DNA of 64,000 nt from Boswellia sacra (taxonomy: Eukaryota > Streptophyta > Magnoliopsida > Sapindales > Burseraceae): the NCBI GenBank assembly GCA_013180625.2, contig SNVD02002289.1, positions 992,001 through 1,056,000 on the forward strand, read 5' to 3'. Positions 12,091 through 23,720 of the stretch are shown here, one piece after another. The notes beneath the pieces are model-generated. The model was not told where the DNA came from and ran no database searches. It was given only the letters and a program-made list of their open reading frames with translations. The number at the start of each line of letters is the position of its first letter. The first letter of the stretch is position 1. Position numbers and translations under genes: made by a program.

Positions 12091-12570
12091 GATGGTCCCA
12101 TATATTTCAAAGAGGGATAGAGTATTACACTCTTCCCAAATGTCTAAAAGGCAAACTTTATTTAATCTTTCATATTTTTATATAACCAAAACACATTTGC
12201 TTTCATATCTATGATAAATTAATAAAATCGTGACAATGAATCCATTAAATAATGTCTTTATAACAAGTTTTATTTAAAAGTTTTGGGACAAACTTCAAAT
12301 TAGTAATGGTGCAAATTTTAAGTTAATTTTTTAAAGTTTTTATCATATTTTTACATATTCTTTAATTAGGAATTGTACATCTCTCAGTTATATAAAAAAT
12401 ATATTACACGGGAGAGAAAGTCTGAAATTTTTGAAATAAATATATATCATTCATTTCATGTTTTAATGAATGAAATTTTAAATTTTAGACATGATATATC
12501 ATCAGAATTTTGAAACTACGTAAGTTTATTTCTATATTTAAAAAAAAAATTGAGAGGGAAAAACTAAGGT
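12091..12570 (+). repeat. Right part of the locus duplicated at 19224-19805
   Basis: It begins with GATGGTCCCATATATTTCAAA, matching GATGGTTCCACATATTTCAAA at 19222. Similarity continues through ATGATAAATTAATAA, GGGACAAACTTCAAATTAGTAA and GAGAGGGAAAAA to about 12570. It is non-coding, and the repeat family is not recognised. Confidence 0.8.
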
Positions 12571-12729
12571 GTTTTTTATTATCAATTCTGCTTTTTTTCA
12601 AAATATGCATCGAAAGTTTTTGTTTTTTCTTTCTATCTAAATTATACTTAACGTCATCCTTAATTTTTTGTAAAACAAGCAACACATTTGGAATTTTTTT
12701 TTTTTCATGTTGTGGCAAAAAGTTGTGTA

Positions 12730-13170
12730 AGGTTGCTATAACTTGAATGACCTCTTTTTAAGAAATATTTAGTAAAATAGAACTATCATATAGATCATGA
12801 TCATCATAAGTAGATATATTTATTACACCTTCAATAATCTCTTCATCAATAGGCAATTCCTTCACTGCATAATTCTTATTAAGTTAATTCAAAATGTGCT
12901 TAACATTTATTGAATTTATATAGAGTCGGGCAAAAATGATTCATGTAATTTATGGATGCCATTATCTTCACCAACTTGTTATTCTAATTCCATTTCTTCA
13001 TCTAATTGAATTTTGCAATGTTAAAAACAATTTGCAATGGTTTTTATCTTGACGTCAATGTTCAAAGTCGCATTAATAAAATTGACAGCATTTACTATGT
13101 CAACTTTTTCAGGATTTGTTGCTTCTATCTCATAGCCCTCCAAGATGCTAGTATAAAAACGACATCAATA
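12730..13170 (-). pseudogene. Pogo/Tigger-like DDE transposase relic
   Basis: The minus strand reads VDIVNAVNFINATLNIDVKI, then TIANCF, a stop, and HCKIQLDEEMELE. This resembles the conserved C-terminal segment of plant pogo-class (Tc1/mariner) transposases, where a helix ending in ...ANCFRHCKI follows the DDE core. Stops and loss of frame after about 12950 show decay. No inverted repeats were found nearby. The assignment rests on one short motif, so it is moderate. Confidence 0.45.
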
Positions 13171-13380
13171 ATATTTTTTATCAATAACTCATTCATGAAT
13201 TTTGGTTAAAAAAATTATTTACAAGTAATTAAAATATAAATTTTTTTATATTTCTTTCATATTTATTAATAAAAATAAACTAATAAATTATTCAATTATC
13301 GACAATTAAATAACCTCTATAAAATATTAATTTTTAATGGTCCCAACATTATTCATTTGCCAAGGTTTTACTATATATTG

Positions 13381-15100
13381 TTTTGAAAAATAGCACTCAC
13401 TTGCTCAGCTAGAAAGGCCTTCTTTTTCAATTTCAATTTTCTTTTCATAGCTCACAAGTCTTTCAAAAGTTTGTATAAGAAGGTACCTATTTGATCACAT
13501 CTAGCAAGGGAATGTTGATCTTTACCTGTTTGAAAATTTCAAAAATTTCAGAATTGTGAGTTGGCTTCTTTTTTATGGCTAATGCTTGAGGAAATGGAGG
13601 CTCAGAAGAGGAATTGGTTTATTTTTCGCCAGGCGTTGGTTTGGCAACCTCTTCCTACCCTTTAGAGATTGATTCTTTTTCTTTCTCATAAGGATTAGGA
13701 ATATGTTTTTCAACAATCTTACCATTGCGAAGAGTCATGACTGATTTGGCTTGGTCAAAATAAAAGTTACCTGGACTCACTACATTTGAGTTAGATTGAT
13801 CTTTGGGGTTTTGCAATGTTTTAGAAAGAAATTTTCCTTTCTCTTGCATGCTAAATATGGATACAAATTTGCAAGAGTGTCAGACAAATTTGCTAATGTT
13901 TGAGTAGTTTGTCTATTGAAAGTCTTTTGCTCTATAATGAATGAATGCAATATCTCTTCAAGGTCATTCCTAGGAGGAGGAGCATATACATGATCATGAG
14001 AATTTTGAAAATTTTGTCGTGTTTGAAAATGGACTTGTGAAGATTGTGCATGATTGTCATTTTTTCAACTAAAATTTGGATGATTTCTCCAACCGAAATT
14101 GTAGGTTTGTGAGTATGGATTGTGATTTGGCCTTTTCAAGGTATTGGCTTGATCATGGAGACCTTCCCTAGAGGTAGACAAAGTTGGACAATCATTAGTA
14201 GAATGGTCATTATCCTTACAAATGTGACAGACAGTTTCTTGAATAGAATTCAATTGAACATTGTTTTTCATTGCTAAAGCCTCGAGTTTCTAGCTAGGGA
14301 TGCATATTTGGCTTGAAGGTCATGGTCTTCTCTAAGGTTGTAAATGCCTCTATTGGATGTCGAGATTGGGGCCTTGCTTGGTACCTCATAGGTTCCAGCA
14401 GTGTCCCAATTTTGTGCCTTATCTGCCAAGGAATCTAAGTATTCAATTGCTTCCTTAGGGTCTTTATCTTCAAATTCTCCATTACACATTAACTCCACTA
14501 GTTGCCTATCTTGAGGTGTTAACCCTTCATAGAAGTGTGCAACTATTCTCCAAGTTTCAAAACCATGGTGAGAACAGATGTTAAGTAGTTCTTTATACCT
14601 ATCCCAACATTGATAAAGGGTTTCTCCTTGTTTTTGAGTGAAATTGGAAATTTTTCTTTCAAGAGAATTTGTTCTATGGGTAGGAAAAAAAATTTTCAAA
14701 AATTGTTGTTTCATCTCATCCCATGAACTGATGGAATTTGACCTCAAATTTTGTAACCACGTTCTAGCTTTATCTTTTAAAGAAAAAGGGAAAAGCTTTA
14801 ATCTAATGGTGTTTATACTACAATTTGGGTCACTGGAGGAGTTACACACTTCTTTAAAGATTTTTAAGTGCGAATATGGGTTCTCCATATCAAGGCCATG
14901 AAAGGTGGGTAGAAATCAAACAAAACTTGGTTTGAAATTGAAATGAATTGAATCAGGAGGAGAAACTACACAAGACGGTGTACTAGTCCTTACCGGATTC
15001 ATGTACTCTCTGAGGGTTCTTGGTTGATTTTGATCATTTTATTGGGAATGATTGTCCCCTTCATCTGTGAACCTTTCCATTTGATTGTCAGTCATGTTTT
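13381..15100 (-). pseudogene. Athila-type gag
   Basis: Reading starts near 15090-15100 (MTDNQMERF), passes RTLREYMNPVRTSTPSC, and reaches a long open stretch 14888-14274 with FPFSLKDKARTWLQNL, FFPTHRTNSLERKISNF, YQCWDRYKELL and FYEGLTPQDRQ. It continues with a CCHC zinc knuckle (CHICKDNDHSTNDC, 14190-14240). The segment 13655-13849 has the MTLRNGK motif that normally precedes the protease. The following part (13381-13620) still reads as polyprotein linker (FEIFKQVKINIPLLDVIKQV) and stops at SAIFQN. At least four stops interrupt it, and no protease or RT remains. Confidence 0.88.
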
Positions 15101-15274
15101 CTAAGAAAGATGAAGTTTTTCTAACAAGTCTACCACTAGATGTTCGTGACCAAATTTTCATGCAAGAAAGAGAAAAGAAAAGAGAAGAAAAGATGAACAC
15201 ACGCCAAAGAAAAAAAATTAAGATTTAAAATGAGAGAAGAGAATACTTACAATTTTGCACGTCAATTTTTATAT

Positions 15275-15292
15275 TCTCTGGCAACGGCGCCA
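15275..15292 (-). promoter_or_regulatory. Primer binding site, tRNA-Asp type
   Basis: The minus strand reads TGGCGCCGTTGCCAGAGA, close to the complement of the tRNA-Asp 3' end used by Athila elements. It lies six bases inside the LTR end. The corresponding site of the second copy (17585-17600) is degraded to GGTGCCATTGCAGTGG. Confidence 0.9.
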
Positions 15293-15298
15293 AAAACT

Positions 15299-16872
15299 TG
15301 ACACATCTAAAATAAGATTATCTCCCAAGTATAAGAACGTCGAAGTAATAAACCCGGTAAGACCGGGGTCGATCCACGAGGAAGGGGATTTCAGTGCTAC
15401 AAATTATAAGGTAAGCAAATATGATATGGATAATTCAAAGAAATGACGAGATAATATCAACAAACATAAGTAAAGATGGTAGGCGGTACTACTGATCATT
15501 CAAATGTAAAATACAATTAAAAGGTGGTAAAACCAACCATGGAAATAGGTGGTAAAATCTACTATAGTAAATAAAAGAACAAGTTCATAAATAATAAACG
15601 AGAATAAATGAAATACACAAGTAGGAGAAACTAACATAATAACAATGAAAGCTGAGGTTAGGGGATCCACCCTTGATATATCAAATAAGGATACATAACC
15701 CAATTATAACTCAATTGGAATCCACACACCAAGGAGGTTCCAATCGGAAGGTATGTCAATTAAGCCCATTTTAGTTATATGAATTATATTTGTTTCATTA
15801 TCAATATTTATACCACTTTTTGTAAATGGGTTCAAGCATCCAATGTGCCAATCACCATATGTCTACAACAAATCAAGATTCCTAACTAGACTTGTGTTGG
15901 TAAGGAAGAACCATACGACATCTGGAAAGGATCCAAGCAGTTGATGTGCCAAGGATTATCGACAATGAATCAAGACCTCCACTTTACAAGTGGTGTCAAG
16001 ATTGATTAGAGAAATAAATATAAATCATATAAGACAAATAACAAAAGATTATGATTATTAAGCACATATCAAATGGTTAGAAGATCCTTATTCTTATACC
16101 AAAGATTTCACCCTTTCACCTTAGCAAAAGAGAATTTAGAAAGATATTATAAGAGAAAGAAAACAAATTATAAGAAAAATAAGATTTCTTAATAACATAA
16201 ACACACAAAAGAGAAAAACACAATATAAGATCCCAGCCAACGCCAAGATATTCTAGCCAAGGCCAAGATGTCCTAATGGTCACAAGGCATATCTATTTAT
16301 AGATACATTCAGGGGTAAACTTGTCAAATTACAAGAGAACAATTGCCAAATATTAGGTGCACAAATCTTTGACAATTGGGATCATTAGGTGTGCCGACTT
16401 TGACTAATGATTTTGGCATTGAATTATTGTGAATTTCGATCACATGTCTTCATGAAAGTTGTAGATATTTGTCTTAGATTTCTAGAACATATTGATTTGT
16501 ACAATTTGAATACGTATTTTGAAAGATATGATCAAAATACTGAGGCATGGTCAGGCTGGGCTAAAACTATATATGGGTTCACTTCAAACCCATTTTTGGT
16601 CTAGTAAGAGCCCGAATTTGATGAAGCCTGTGAAATACAATCTTGTAAATAATTTAATTAGATTTCCAAAACATCAAAATTTATACTATTCTGATCTATA
16701 AATAGAAAGTTATGCCCATTTTATCAAACCTATAATAAAACCAAAATTAAGAAAAATTAATACCAAAGATGCAAAGACTACAAATATGCTTAAGTTGAGG
16801 AATTTAATGACACTATTAATGTAATATGATGAATTAAACTTTTATTAAATATACATATTTAAGTGTTCATCA
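15299..16872 (-). repeat. Athila LTR, inner copy (1574 bp)
   Basis: On the plus strand it starts TGACACATCTAAAA and ends TTAAGTGTTCATCA, so the minus strand has TG...CA ends. It aligns along its whole length with 17608-19118. The G-run TTGGGGGGTTA (minus strand, 16873-16885) abuts its outer end as a polypurine tract. Confidence 0.92.
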
Positions 16873-17607
16873 TAACCCCCCAACCAGCTTATTGCTAGTC
16901 TCTAGCAATTAAAGCGTTATTATTTAGAAGTGATTTATATAATTTTACATCCAAGGTGGTCATTATTGCACTCTCCTTGATTTTATCCAAATAAACCAAC
17001 TCTCAACTGATTTTTTTTTTTAATGACTCATGCACCCTTTAGTCAAAATATTAACAAACCTTCTTTTTGTGTTCAGTTGACACATAACTATGGGGCTTAT
17101 TAGAAAGAAGCCATATCGGTTCTAATATTTGTTGAGGCTAACAACTTCTGGCGGGGGCATTTATTCACCATATTATATATATATATATTCTTCTTCTTCT
17201 TCTTCTTTTTTTGAAAGAATGCATCTTTAACCCATGTAGCGAGCCTTAGGCTAATGACTCCCAGACCAGTTGGCCTTACAGCATTAGGTGTTAAGACATC
17301 CCTACGAGCTTAACGACTCGAGTTGTCGATGCTTTATTTTTGCTTAGACACTTGTTAGGAACGGTTGTCCCGTTTATCCGTGAACCTTTCTTTTTGATTG
17401 TCGGCCATGTTTTCTAAGGAAGATGAAGTGTTTCTAACAAGTCTACCACTAGATGTTCGTGACCAAATTTTCATGCAAGAAAAAGAAAAGAAAAGAAAAG
17501 ATGAACACACGCCAAAGAAAAAAATATTAAGATTTAAAATGAGAGAAGAGAATACTTACAATTTTGCACGCCAATTTTTATATTCCACTGCAATGGCACC
17601 AAAAACT
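16873..17607 (-). mobile_element. Deleted Athila internal region between the two LTRs
   Basis: The first ~470 bp (to about 17345) are non-coding 3' internal sequence ending in the polypurine tract at the LTR. They contain a TA/TTC microsatellite at 17173-17210. From about 17350 to 17607 the sequence repeats the 5' leader and gag start found at 15040-15298, ending at the decayed primer site. The gag-to-integrase body is absent, so this copy is an internally deleted element. Confidence 0.8.
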
Positions 17608-19118
17608 TGACACATCCAAAATATATTGTCTCCCAAGTATAGGAGTGTCGAAGTAATAAACCTGATAAGATCGGGGTCGATCCACGAGGAAGGGGATTTT
17701 AGCGCTACAAAGAAATGACAAGATAATATCGACAAATATAGGTAAAGATGGTAGGCGGTACTACCGACCATTCAAATGTAAAATGCAATTAAAAGGTGGT
17801 AAAACCTACCATAGTAAATAAAAGAATAAGTTCATAAATAATAAACGAGAATAAATGAAATACACAAGTAGGAGAAACTAACACAATAACAATGAAAGTT
17901 AAGGTTAGGGGATCCGCCCTAGATATATCAAATAAGGATACATAACCAAATTATAACTCAATTGGAATCCACACACCAAGAAGGTTCCAATCGAAAGGTA
18001 TATCAATTAAGCCCATTTTAGTTATATGAATTATATTTGTTTCATTACCAATATTTATACCACTTTTTGTAAATGGGTTCAAGCATCCAATGTGCCAATC
18101 ATCATATGTCTACAACAAATCAAGGTTCCTAACTAGACTTGTGTCGGTAAGGAAGGATCATGTGATATCTAGAAAGGATCCAAGCATTTGATGTGCCAAG
18201 GATTATCGACAATGGATCACTACCTCCACTTTACGAGTGGTGTCAAGATTGATTAGAGAAATAAATATAAATCACATAAGACAAATAATAAAAGATTATG
18301 ATTATTAAGCACATATCAAAGGGTTAGAAGATCCTTATTCTCATATCAAGGATTTCACCATTTCACCTTAGCAAAAGAGAATTTAGAAAGACATTATAAG
18401 AGAAAGAAAACAAATTATAAGAAAAAGAAGATTTATTAATAACGTAAACACACAAGAGAGAAAAACACAATACAAGATCCCAGCCAAGGCCAAGATCTTC
18501 CAGCCAAGGCCAAGATGTCCTAATGGTCACAAGGCATCCCTATTTATAGATACATTCAGGGGCAAACTTGTCAAATTACAAGGGAACAATTGTCAATATT
18601 AGGTGCACAAATCTTTGACAATTGGAATCATTAGTTGCACCGACTTTGACTACCAATTTTGGCACCGAAATATTGAGAATTTTGATCATATGTCTTCATG
18701 AAAGTTGTAGATATTTTTCTTAGCTTTCTAGAACATATTTATTTGTATGATTTGGATACGTATTTTGAGAGATATGGTCAAAATATTGAAGCATGGTCAG
18801 ACTGGGCTGAAACTGCATAGGGGTTCATTTCAAGCCCATGTTTGGTCCACTAAGAGCCCGAATTTGATGAAGCCTATGAAATACAATATTGTAGATAATT
18901 TAATCGGCTTTCCAAAACATTAAGATTTGTACCATTCTGATCTATAAATAGAAAGTTATGCCCATTTTACCGAACTTGTAACAAAACCAAAATTAAGAAA
19001 AATTAATTCCAAAGATGCAAAGACTACAAATATGATTAAGTTGAGGAATTTAATGACACTATTAATGTAATATGATGAATTAAACTCTTATTAAATATAC
19101 ATATTTAAGTGTTCATCA
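17608..19118 (-). repeat. Athila LTR, outer copy (1511 bp)
   Basis: The ends (TGACACATCC...TTCATCA on plus) match the inner copy. It is about 60 bp shorter because of small deletions near 17705 and 17800. The junction at 19119 is sharp: homology to the 9134 locus begins at the next base. Confidence 0.92.
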
Positions 19119-19805
19119 CTAATCCTTAAACTTTGATTACTTCTCTTATATTCTTGAAATCAATTTTTTTAAGTATAGTATCTATTATTTCATAATTATA
19201 CATTTACTTTAAAAAAAATGGATGGTTCCACATATTTCAAAAGCAGTACAATATCCTCTATCATTAGTAATTTTTTTTTATCAACTCAATTAAATGTGAA
19301 AGCATTAATTATATCGAGAAAATTGAATTCTGGAAAAACAATTAACGAAATAACAAACCAATCATATATTCAAACAAAGAAGAGGTTCAAGAGGCAAGCT
19401 TATAATCTTACATATTTCTTATATAATCAAATTACAAACTTTCATATATATGATAAATTAATAACACCGTGACAATTAATCCATCTAAAAATGTGTTTAT
19501 AACAAGTTTGAATTATAAAAGTATTGGGACAAACTTCAAATTAGTAAAGGTTGCAAATTTTTAGTTTTTTTGTAAATCATCATATATTTACATATCATTT
19601 AATTAGGAATTACAAATCTCTCTGTCATGTAAAAGAATATATATTACATGGATGAGAAAGTTTGAAATTTTTGAAATAAGTATAACATCACTCATTTCAT
19701 GTTTTTATGATTAAAATTTTGAAAATTTAGACACGATATATCAAAAGATTTTTGAAACTTCATAAGTATCATTCTATATTCTAAACAAAATAAGAGGGAA
19801 AAATG
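19119..19805 (+). repeat. Second copy of the duplicated host segment
   Basis: It aligns with 9134-9251 joined to 12091-12570 and has no insertion between GATGG and TTCCACATATTTC. It is non-coding; the open frame at 19218-19472 is not conserved in the other copy. Confidence 0.8.
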
Positions 19806-20312
19806 AGTAGGATTTTTTTAAACTTTTTGAATTTTGTGTGCTTTTTTAATTTCAGTAAGAATATATGATTGGTTTTAATTTTTTTAACTGTAATAAAAAT
19901 AATATCTAATAGATATTGATTTAAATTATATTAGTAAATGTACAGTTTTAGAAAATAGCTTTTTTAAAACAAAAACAAACACACCATTAATAAATGAAGT
20001 TGATCATAAAAAAATAAATGATTATTTATGACAAAAAGATCACTTATTAAAAAGTTGTCTCTGGATCAAATATTTGAGAGTCTGAACTTAGGAATTCGAA
20101 TGTTGTTTATGGCTGTTGGGGAGCTTAACAAGCAAATTATCTGTTAACTATCAAATAGATTAGATAAAAGCATCATAGGATTCATGCTAGGTAGGTGCAA
20201 TTAATGTAGTTGTATGGTACAAATGTAAGCATCCATTTAACACATTTAACAAGTTAGAAGCTATAGAAAACACCTCAAAGACAACCTACGTAGTGTACTG
20301 TGAGCTAGAGAA
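19806..20312. other. AT-rich spacer, nothing recognised
   Basis: No coding or repeat signal found between the duplicated segment and the Sirevirus 5' LTR. Confidence 0.5.
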
Positions 20313-20627
20313 TGTTGGTGTCAACGTATGACACACTTGCATGTGCCATGCACATGATTTTGGACCAACTTATGATAAAACTAGAATGTTATATTGTTTC
20401 TTATTTTACTATTTCTAGAAGTATAATTTAGGAAGTATTTGATTTATAATAAATATCTCTTTAGATTAGGACATTATTTGATGTATCCTAGCTGAAATAG
20501 GATTATATTTATTTTTGGTCCTATTTTATTTAGGAGTTACTTATATCACTTCCTATTGTATTGGTCTTTATCCTAATTTGAGTTTCATTAAGATTTTTAC
20601 AGGATTACATTAGGGCATCCCAATATA

Positions 20628-20659
<32 letters not shown>

Positions 20660-21210
20660 ATATGTTATGTTTACATAACATATGTACGTTGATGGTGTGT
20701 ATGTCACGACATTCCAAGAATTAAGAGGAGAGCTTCAACGCAATTGGAATGCTTCTTTGATTTGATTTTATGAGTGTTTTATTCATGTATGAGAGGTTTT
20801 AATCATACATGAATTTTTTATTAGGTGTGTTTGAGTTAGTATACACTTGAGAGAACTTGCGAGTTAAGTGTTTATATTATTCAGTGTTTAAATTATTCAG
20901 TATCAGACATCATGGTTATGTTTTACTTAATTGTGTGTTGTTAAGTTATCAGTGACAGAGAGTGGGCAGTGTGACTAGAGTTTAAGATCTTGGCGAGATT
21001 TTATTTTACAAAGATTATGTCAGTGTGTGAGAGTAAGTCAGCACTGTAAAGGATCCTAAAGATTGTTAAAACAAAGACTTAGTGAATTGCAGCTCTGAAG
21101 TTGTCCGTGGATGTAGGTTTTATAACCGAACCACGTAAAATCCTCATGTGCCATTTTATTTTACAGTTTACTGTTATATTACTCATAACTTCATATTTCC
21201 AAAACTAACA
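20313..21210 (+). repeat. 5' LTR of the first copia element (898 bp)
   Basis: It starts TGTTGGTGTCAACG and ends AAAACTAACA, immediately before the primer site. It aligns with 30968-31822, including GACCAACTTATRATAAAACT and a GT/TA microsatellite near 20633-20660 (only TA in the 3' copy). Confidence 0.95.
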
Positions 21211-21212
21211 AT

Positions 21213-21224
21213 TGGTATCAAAGC
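21213..21224 (+). promoter_or_regulatory. Primer binding site (tRNA-iMet, one mismatch)
   Basis: TGGTATCAAAGC lies two bases after the LTR end. The canonical site is TGGTATCAGAGC. Confidence 0.92.
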
Positions 21225-22489
21225 ATGTTCACTGATATACAAGTGAAGAAAAGATCACATTGCTTTGGAGGGATAGAGTTTATTCATAATGAAGGATCCG
21301 GAGCACAACCACCTATTCTTGATGATGACAATTATCCATGTTAGAAACTAAGAATGATGATGTATATGAAATCTCTTGATGACAGGGCATAAATCAGTGT
21401 GCTAAAAGGATGGACACCACCAACAAAATTGAATGTTTTTGGTGACTCTAAACCCAAACTTGAGGAGGAATGGAATGATGAAGAATACTGACGTTCAAGC
21501 TAAAACTCAAAGGCTTTTAATGCAATTTTTGCAACTATGAACTTAAATAACTTTGGATAGATTTCAAGGTGCAAAGTGGCAAAAGAGGCTAGGAACATTC
21601 TTGAGGTAAAACATGAAGGTACTGCATCTGTTAAGAAAATCTAAATTGATGAGACTGAATTCACAATTTGAAAACTTGATGATGCATGAAGATGAGTCAA
21701 TTTCTGAGTTTTATTCTAAGCTATGTTACATCACCAATTCTGCATACATGCTTGGCAAGACTTTCACTGATGTAGAAACTTTTAGCAAAATAATTCGATC
21801 TACTTTAGATAAATTTCAACATAAAATTTCATCCACTAAAGAAGTTAAAAACACTGATGAGAAGAGGGTCGATGAACTGATTGACATTCTCTAAAATTTT
21901 GAGATTAATCAAAGTACTAGGAAGCAAAAAAGGAAAAGCATTACATTCAATATTAAAACTGAAAAATTTGATGATGAAAGTAATGATGAGATTGATGAAA
22001 CTCATTCCAAACAAATTGCTTTTTCTAACAAAAAATTATGTAAAGTTCATGAAAAAGAATTTTAGGAAAAAGAATCAAGGAAAGCCATCAAATTCAAATG
22101 AAGACAAGTTCGAGAAATTCAACAAAGAGAATGACAAGAAGAAATCGAAGCAACCTAATAAGAAAGTGTTGAGCCAAGTATGGCAACCCAAGAGGGGGGA
22201 TGAATTGGGTTTTTATTTTTAAAAACGGATTTATAAAACTTTTCTTGAAAGATCAAAATTAGTTCACTCTTTCTTTGAGAATAAAGGTGAAGAAGATGAA
22301 ATTAGAAGTTATCAAATATGCAATCAAGAGAATAATAATAATAATGAACAATCACAAGTGCAAGTAAATATAAAAAGGATAGAGATAAAGAGAGTGCAAA
22401 CTCAATTTACGTGGTTCGACAAACTTTGCCCACGTCCACTGGCTCCTAGCTCCACAAGCTAGGCTTTCCACTATGTTGTAAAATTCTTT

Positions 22490-22755
22490 ACAACTTGCTT
22501 GATGAACAACCTCACCAAGACTTCTTCTTTCAACCCTTGATAACACCACACCAAGAGTTCTTCTTGATAAACAACCTCACCAAGGCTTCTTACTTCAACC
22601 CTTGAGAACACCACACCAAGAGTTCTTCTTGATGAACAACCTCACCAAGGCTTCTTCCTTCAACCCTTGATAATACCACACCAAGAGTTCTTCTTGATGA
22701 ACAACCTCACGAAGAATTTTTTCTTCAACCCTTGATAGCACCACACCTAGAGTTC
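22490..22755 (-). repeat. Four copies of a ~62-bp repeat in the solo LTR
   Basis: The phrase CTTGATGAACAACCTCACC, followed by a CTTCAACCCTTGA core and ACACCAAGAGTTC, repeats about every 62 bp. The related LTR at 49633-51300 has about two copies (50850-50990), so copy number varies within the family. Confidence 0.9.
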
Positions 22756-23039
22756 TCTCAATAATAACTACTATCCTTTACAAGAAGATCTCACTCTCAC
22801 CACAATACAAGATCAAAGAAAATTTTTACAACAAAAGTATAACTCTCTTCAAAGAGTAGATATACAATATAAAAGCTCTCTAGATTTGATATTTCTCTTG
22901 TTTTCTGCTTGATGGATGCTTGTTGAATGCATGATAGAAGGGTTCCTTTTATAGGCAAATGAGATGAACTTATCAAGTGAAGACACCAACTCTAAATTTT
23001 CTTCCCACTATAAAAACCATAATCTTGTCTACCATTTTT

Positions 23040-23720
23040 GTCAATGTTCCATTTAAAATTTAAAAATCTGCAAAACATAAAAGATCTGCATAATTGAACC
23101 ATCTTTCTAACACATCAAGAATCAAGTCATTTGGATATCTCTATCTCAAGCTATTGATAAAAGACCATTCAATGCCCATGTGAGTTGATTTTTCTTCCTT
23201 GTGTCAGTCCACCGACTTGAATGATGATTCTGTCAGCATTCCGTTTGAAGTTTGAATTTCTTCAAAACATAAAAGATCTTCATATTTGAATAAGTTTTGA
23301 AAACATCAAGAATTAAGTCATTTAGATATCTCTAGCTCAAGATATGGGCAAAAGACCTTTCAGTGCTCAAGTGAGTTGATTTTTCTTCCTTTTGTCAGTC
23401 TATTGAATTGAATGTCTACTTTTCGTTTGGAATTTCAATTTCCTTAAACATATTAAATGTGCTTCATTAAATCATCTTTCCAATGCCATAAGAATCAAAT
23501 AGTTTGGATATCTCTAGCTCAAGATATGTCCAAAATAGTATTCAGTGCTCATGTCAGCTGCTTCTATTTGTCTTTTAACTTGCATGATGATTTAGACAAC
23601 CTTGCACTTGAAATTTGTATTTCTTTAAAACATATAAAATGTTATAAATTGTGTAATCTTTCTAAAGGCTTAAGAATCACATTATTTGGACATTTATAGG
23701 GATATGTATGATCAATTGAT
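23040..23720 (-). repeat. ~180-bp degenerate tandem repeats in the solo LTR
   Basis: Four diverged copies each carry a TTTGGATATCTCTAGCTCAA phrase (near 23130, 23325, 23505 and weakly 23680), with CAGTGCTCAWGTSAGYTG downstream. The same array is present in the opposite orientation at 49890-50570. Confidence 0.8.

Larger units (their letters stand above)
13381..19118 (-). mobile_element. Rearranged Athila-type Ty3/gypsy element with two LTRs in series
   Basis: Read along the minus strand: LTR (19118-17608), decayed primer site, start of 5' leader and gag (to about 17350), a deletion, a 3' untranslated end with a G-run before the next LTR (17350-16873), LTR (16872-15299), intact Asp-tRNA primer site, 5' leader, gag, then an abrupt end near 13381. 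The element therefore has LTR-internal-LTR-internal order, with the first internal region reduced to about 735 bp and the second truncated before pol. Gag wording and the tRNA-Asp primer site point to Athila. The far side of the outer LTR (19119) abuts the duplicated host segment. No target duplication was found because the other end is lost. Confidence 0.82.

Noticed and set aside
12485..12746. Overlapping open frames on both strands rich in Lys/Phe
   Set aside because: Caused by A/T runs at the end of the duplicated host segment; neither is preserved in the copy at 19119-19805.
22490..22755. Regular repeats that could suggest a CRISPR-like array
   Set aside because: The copies are contiguous degenerate tandem repeats with no unique spacers, inside an LTR of a plant retrotransposon.
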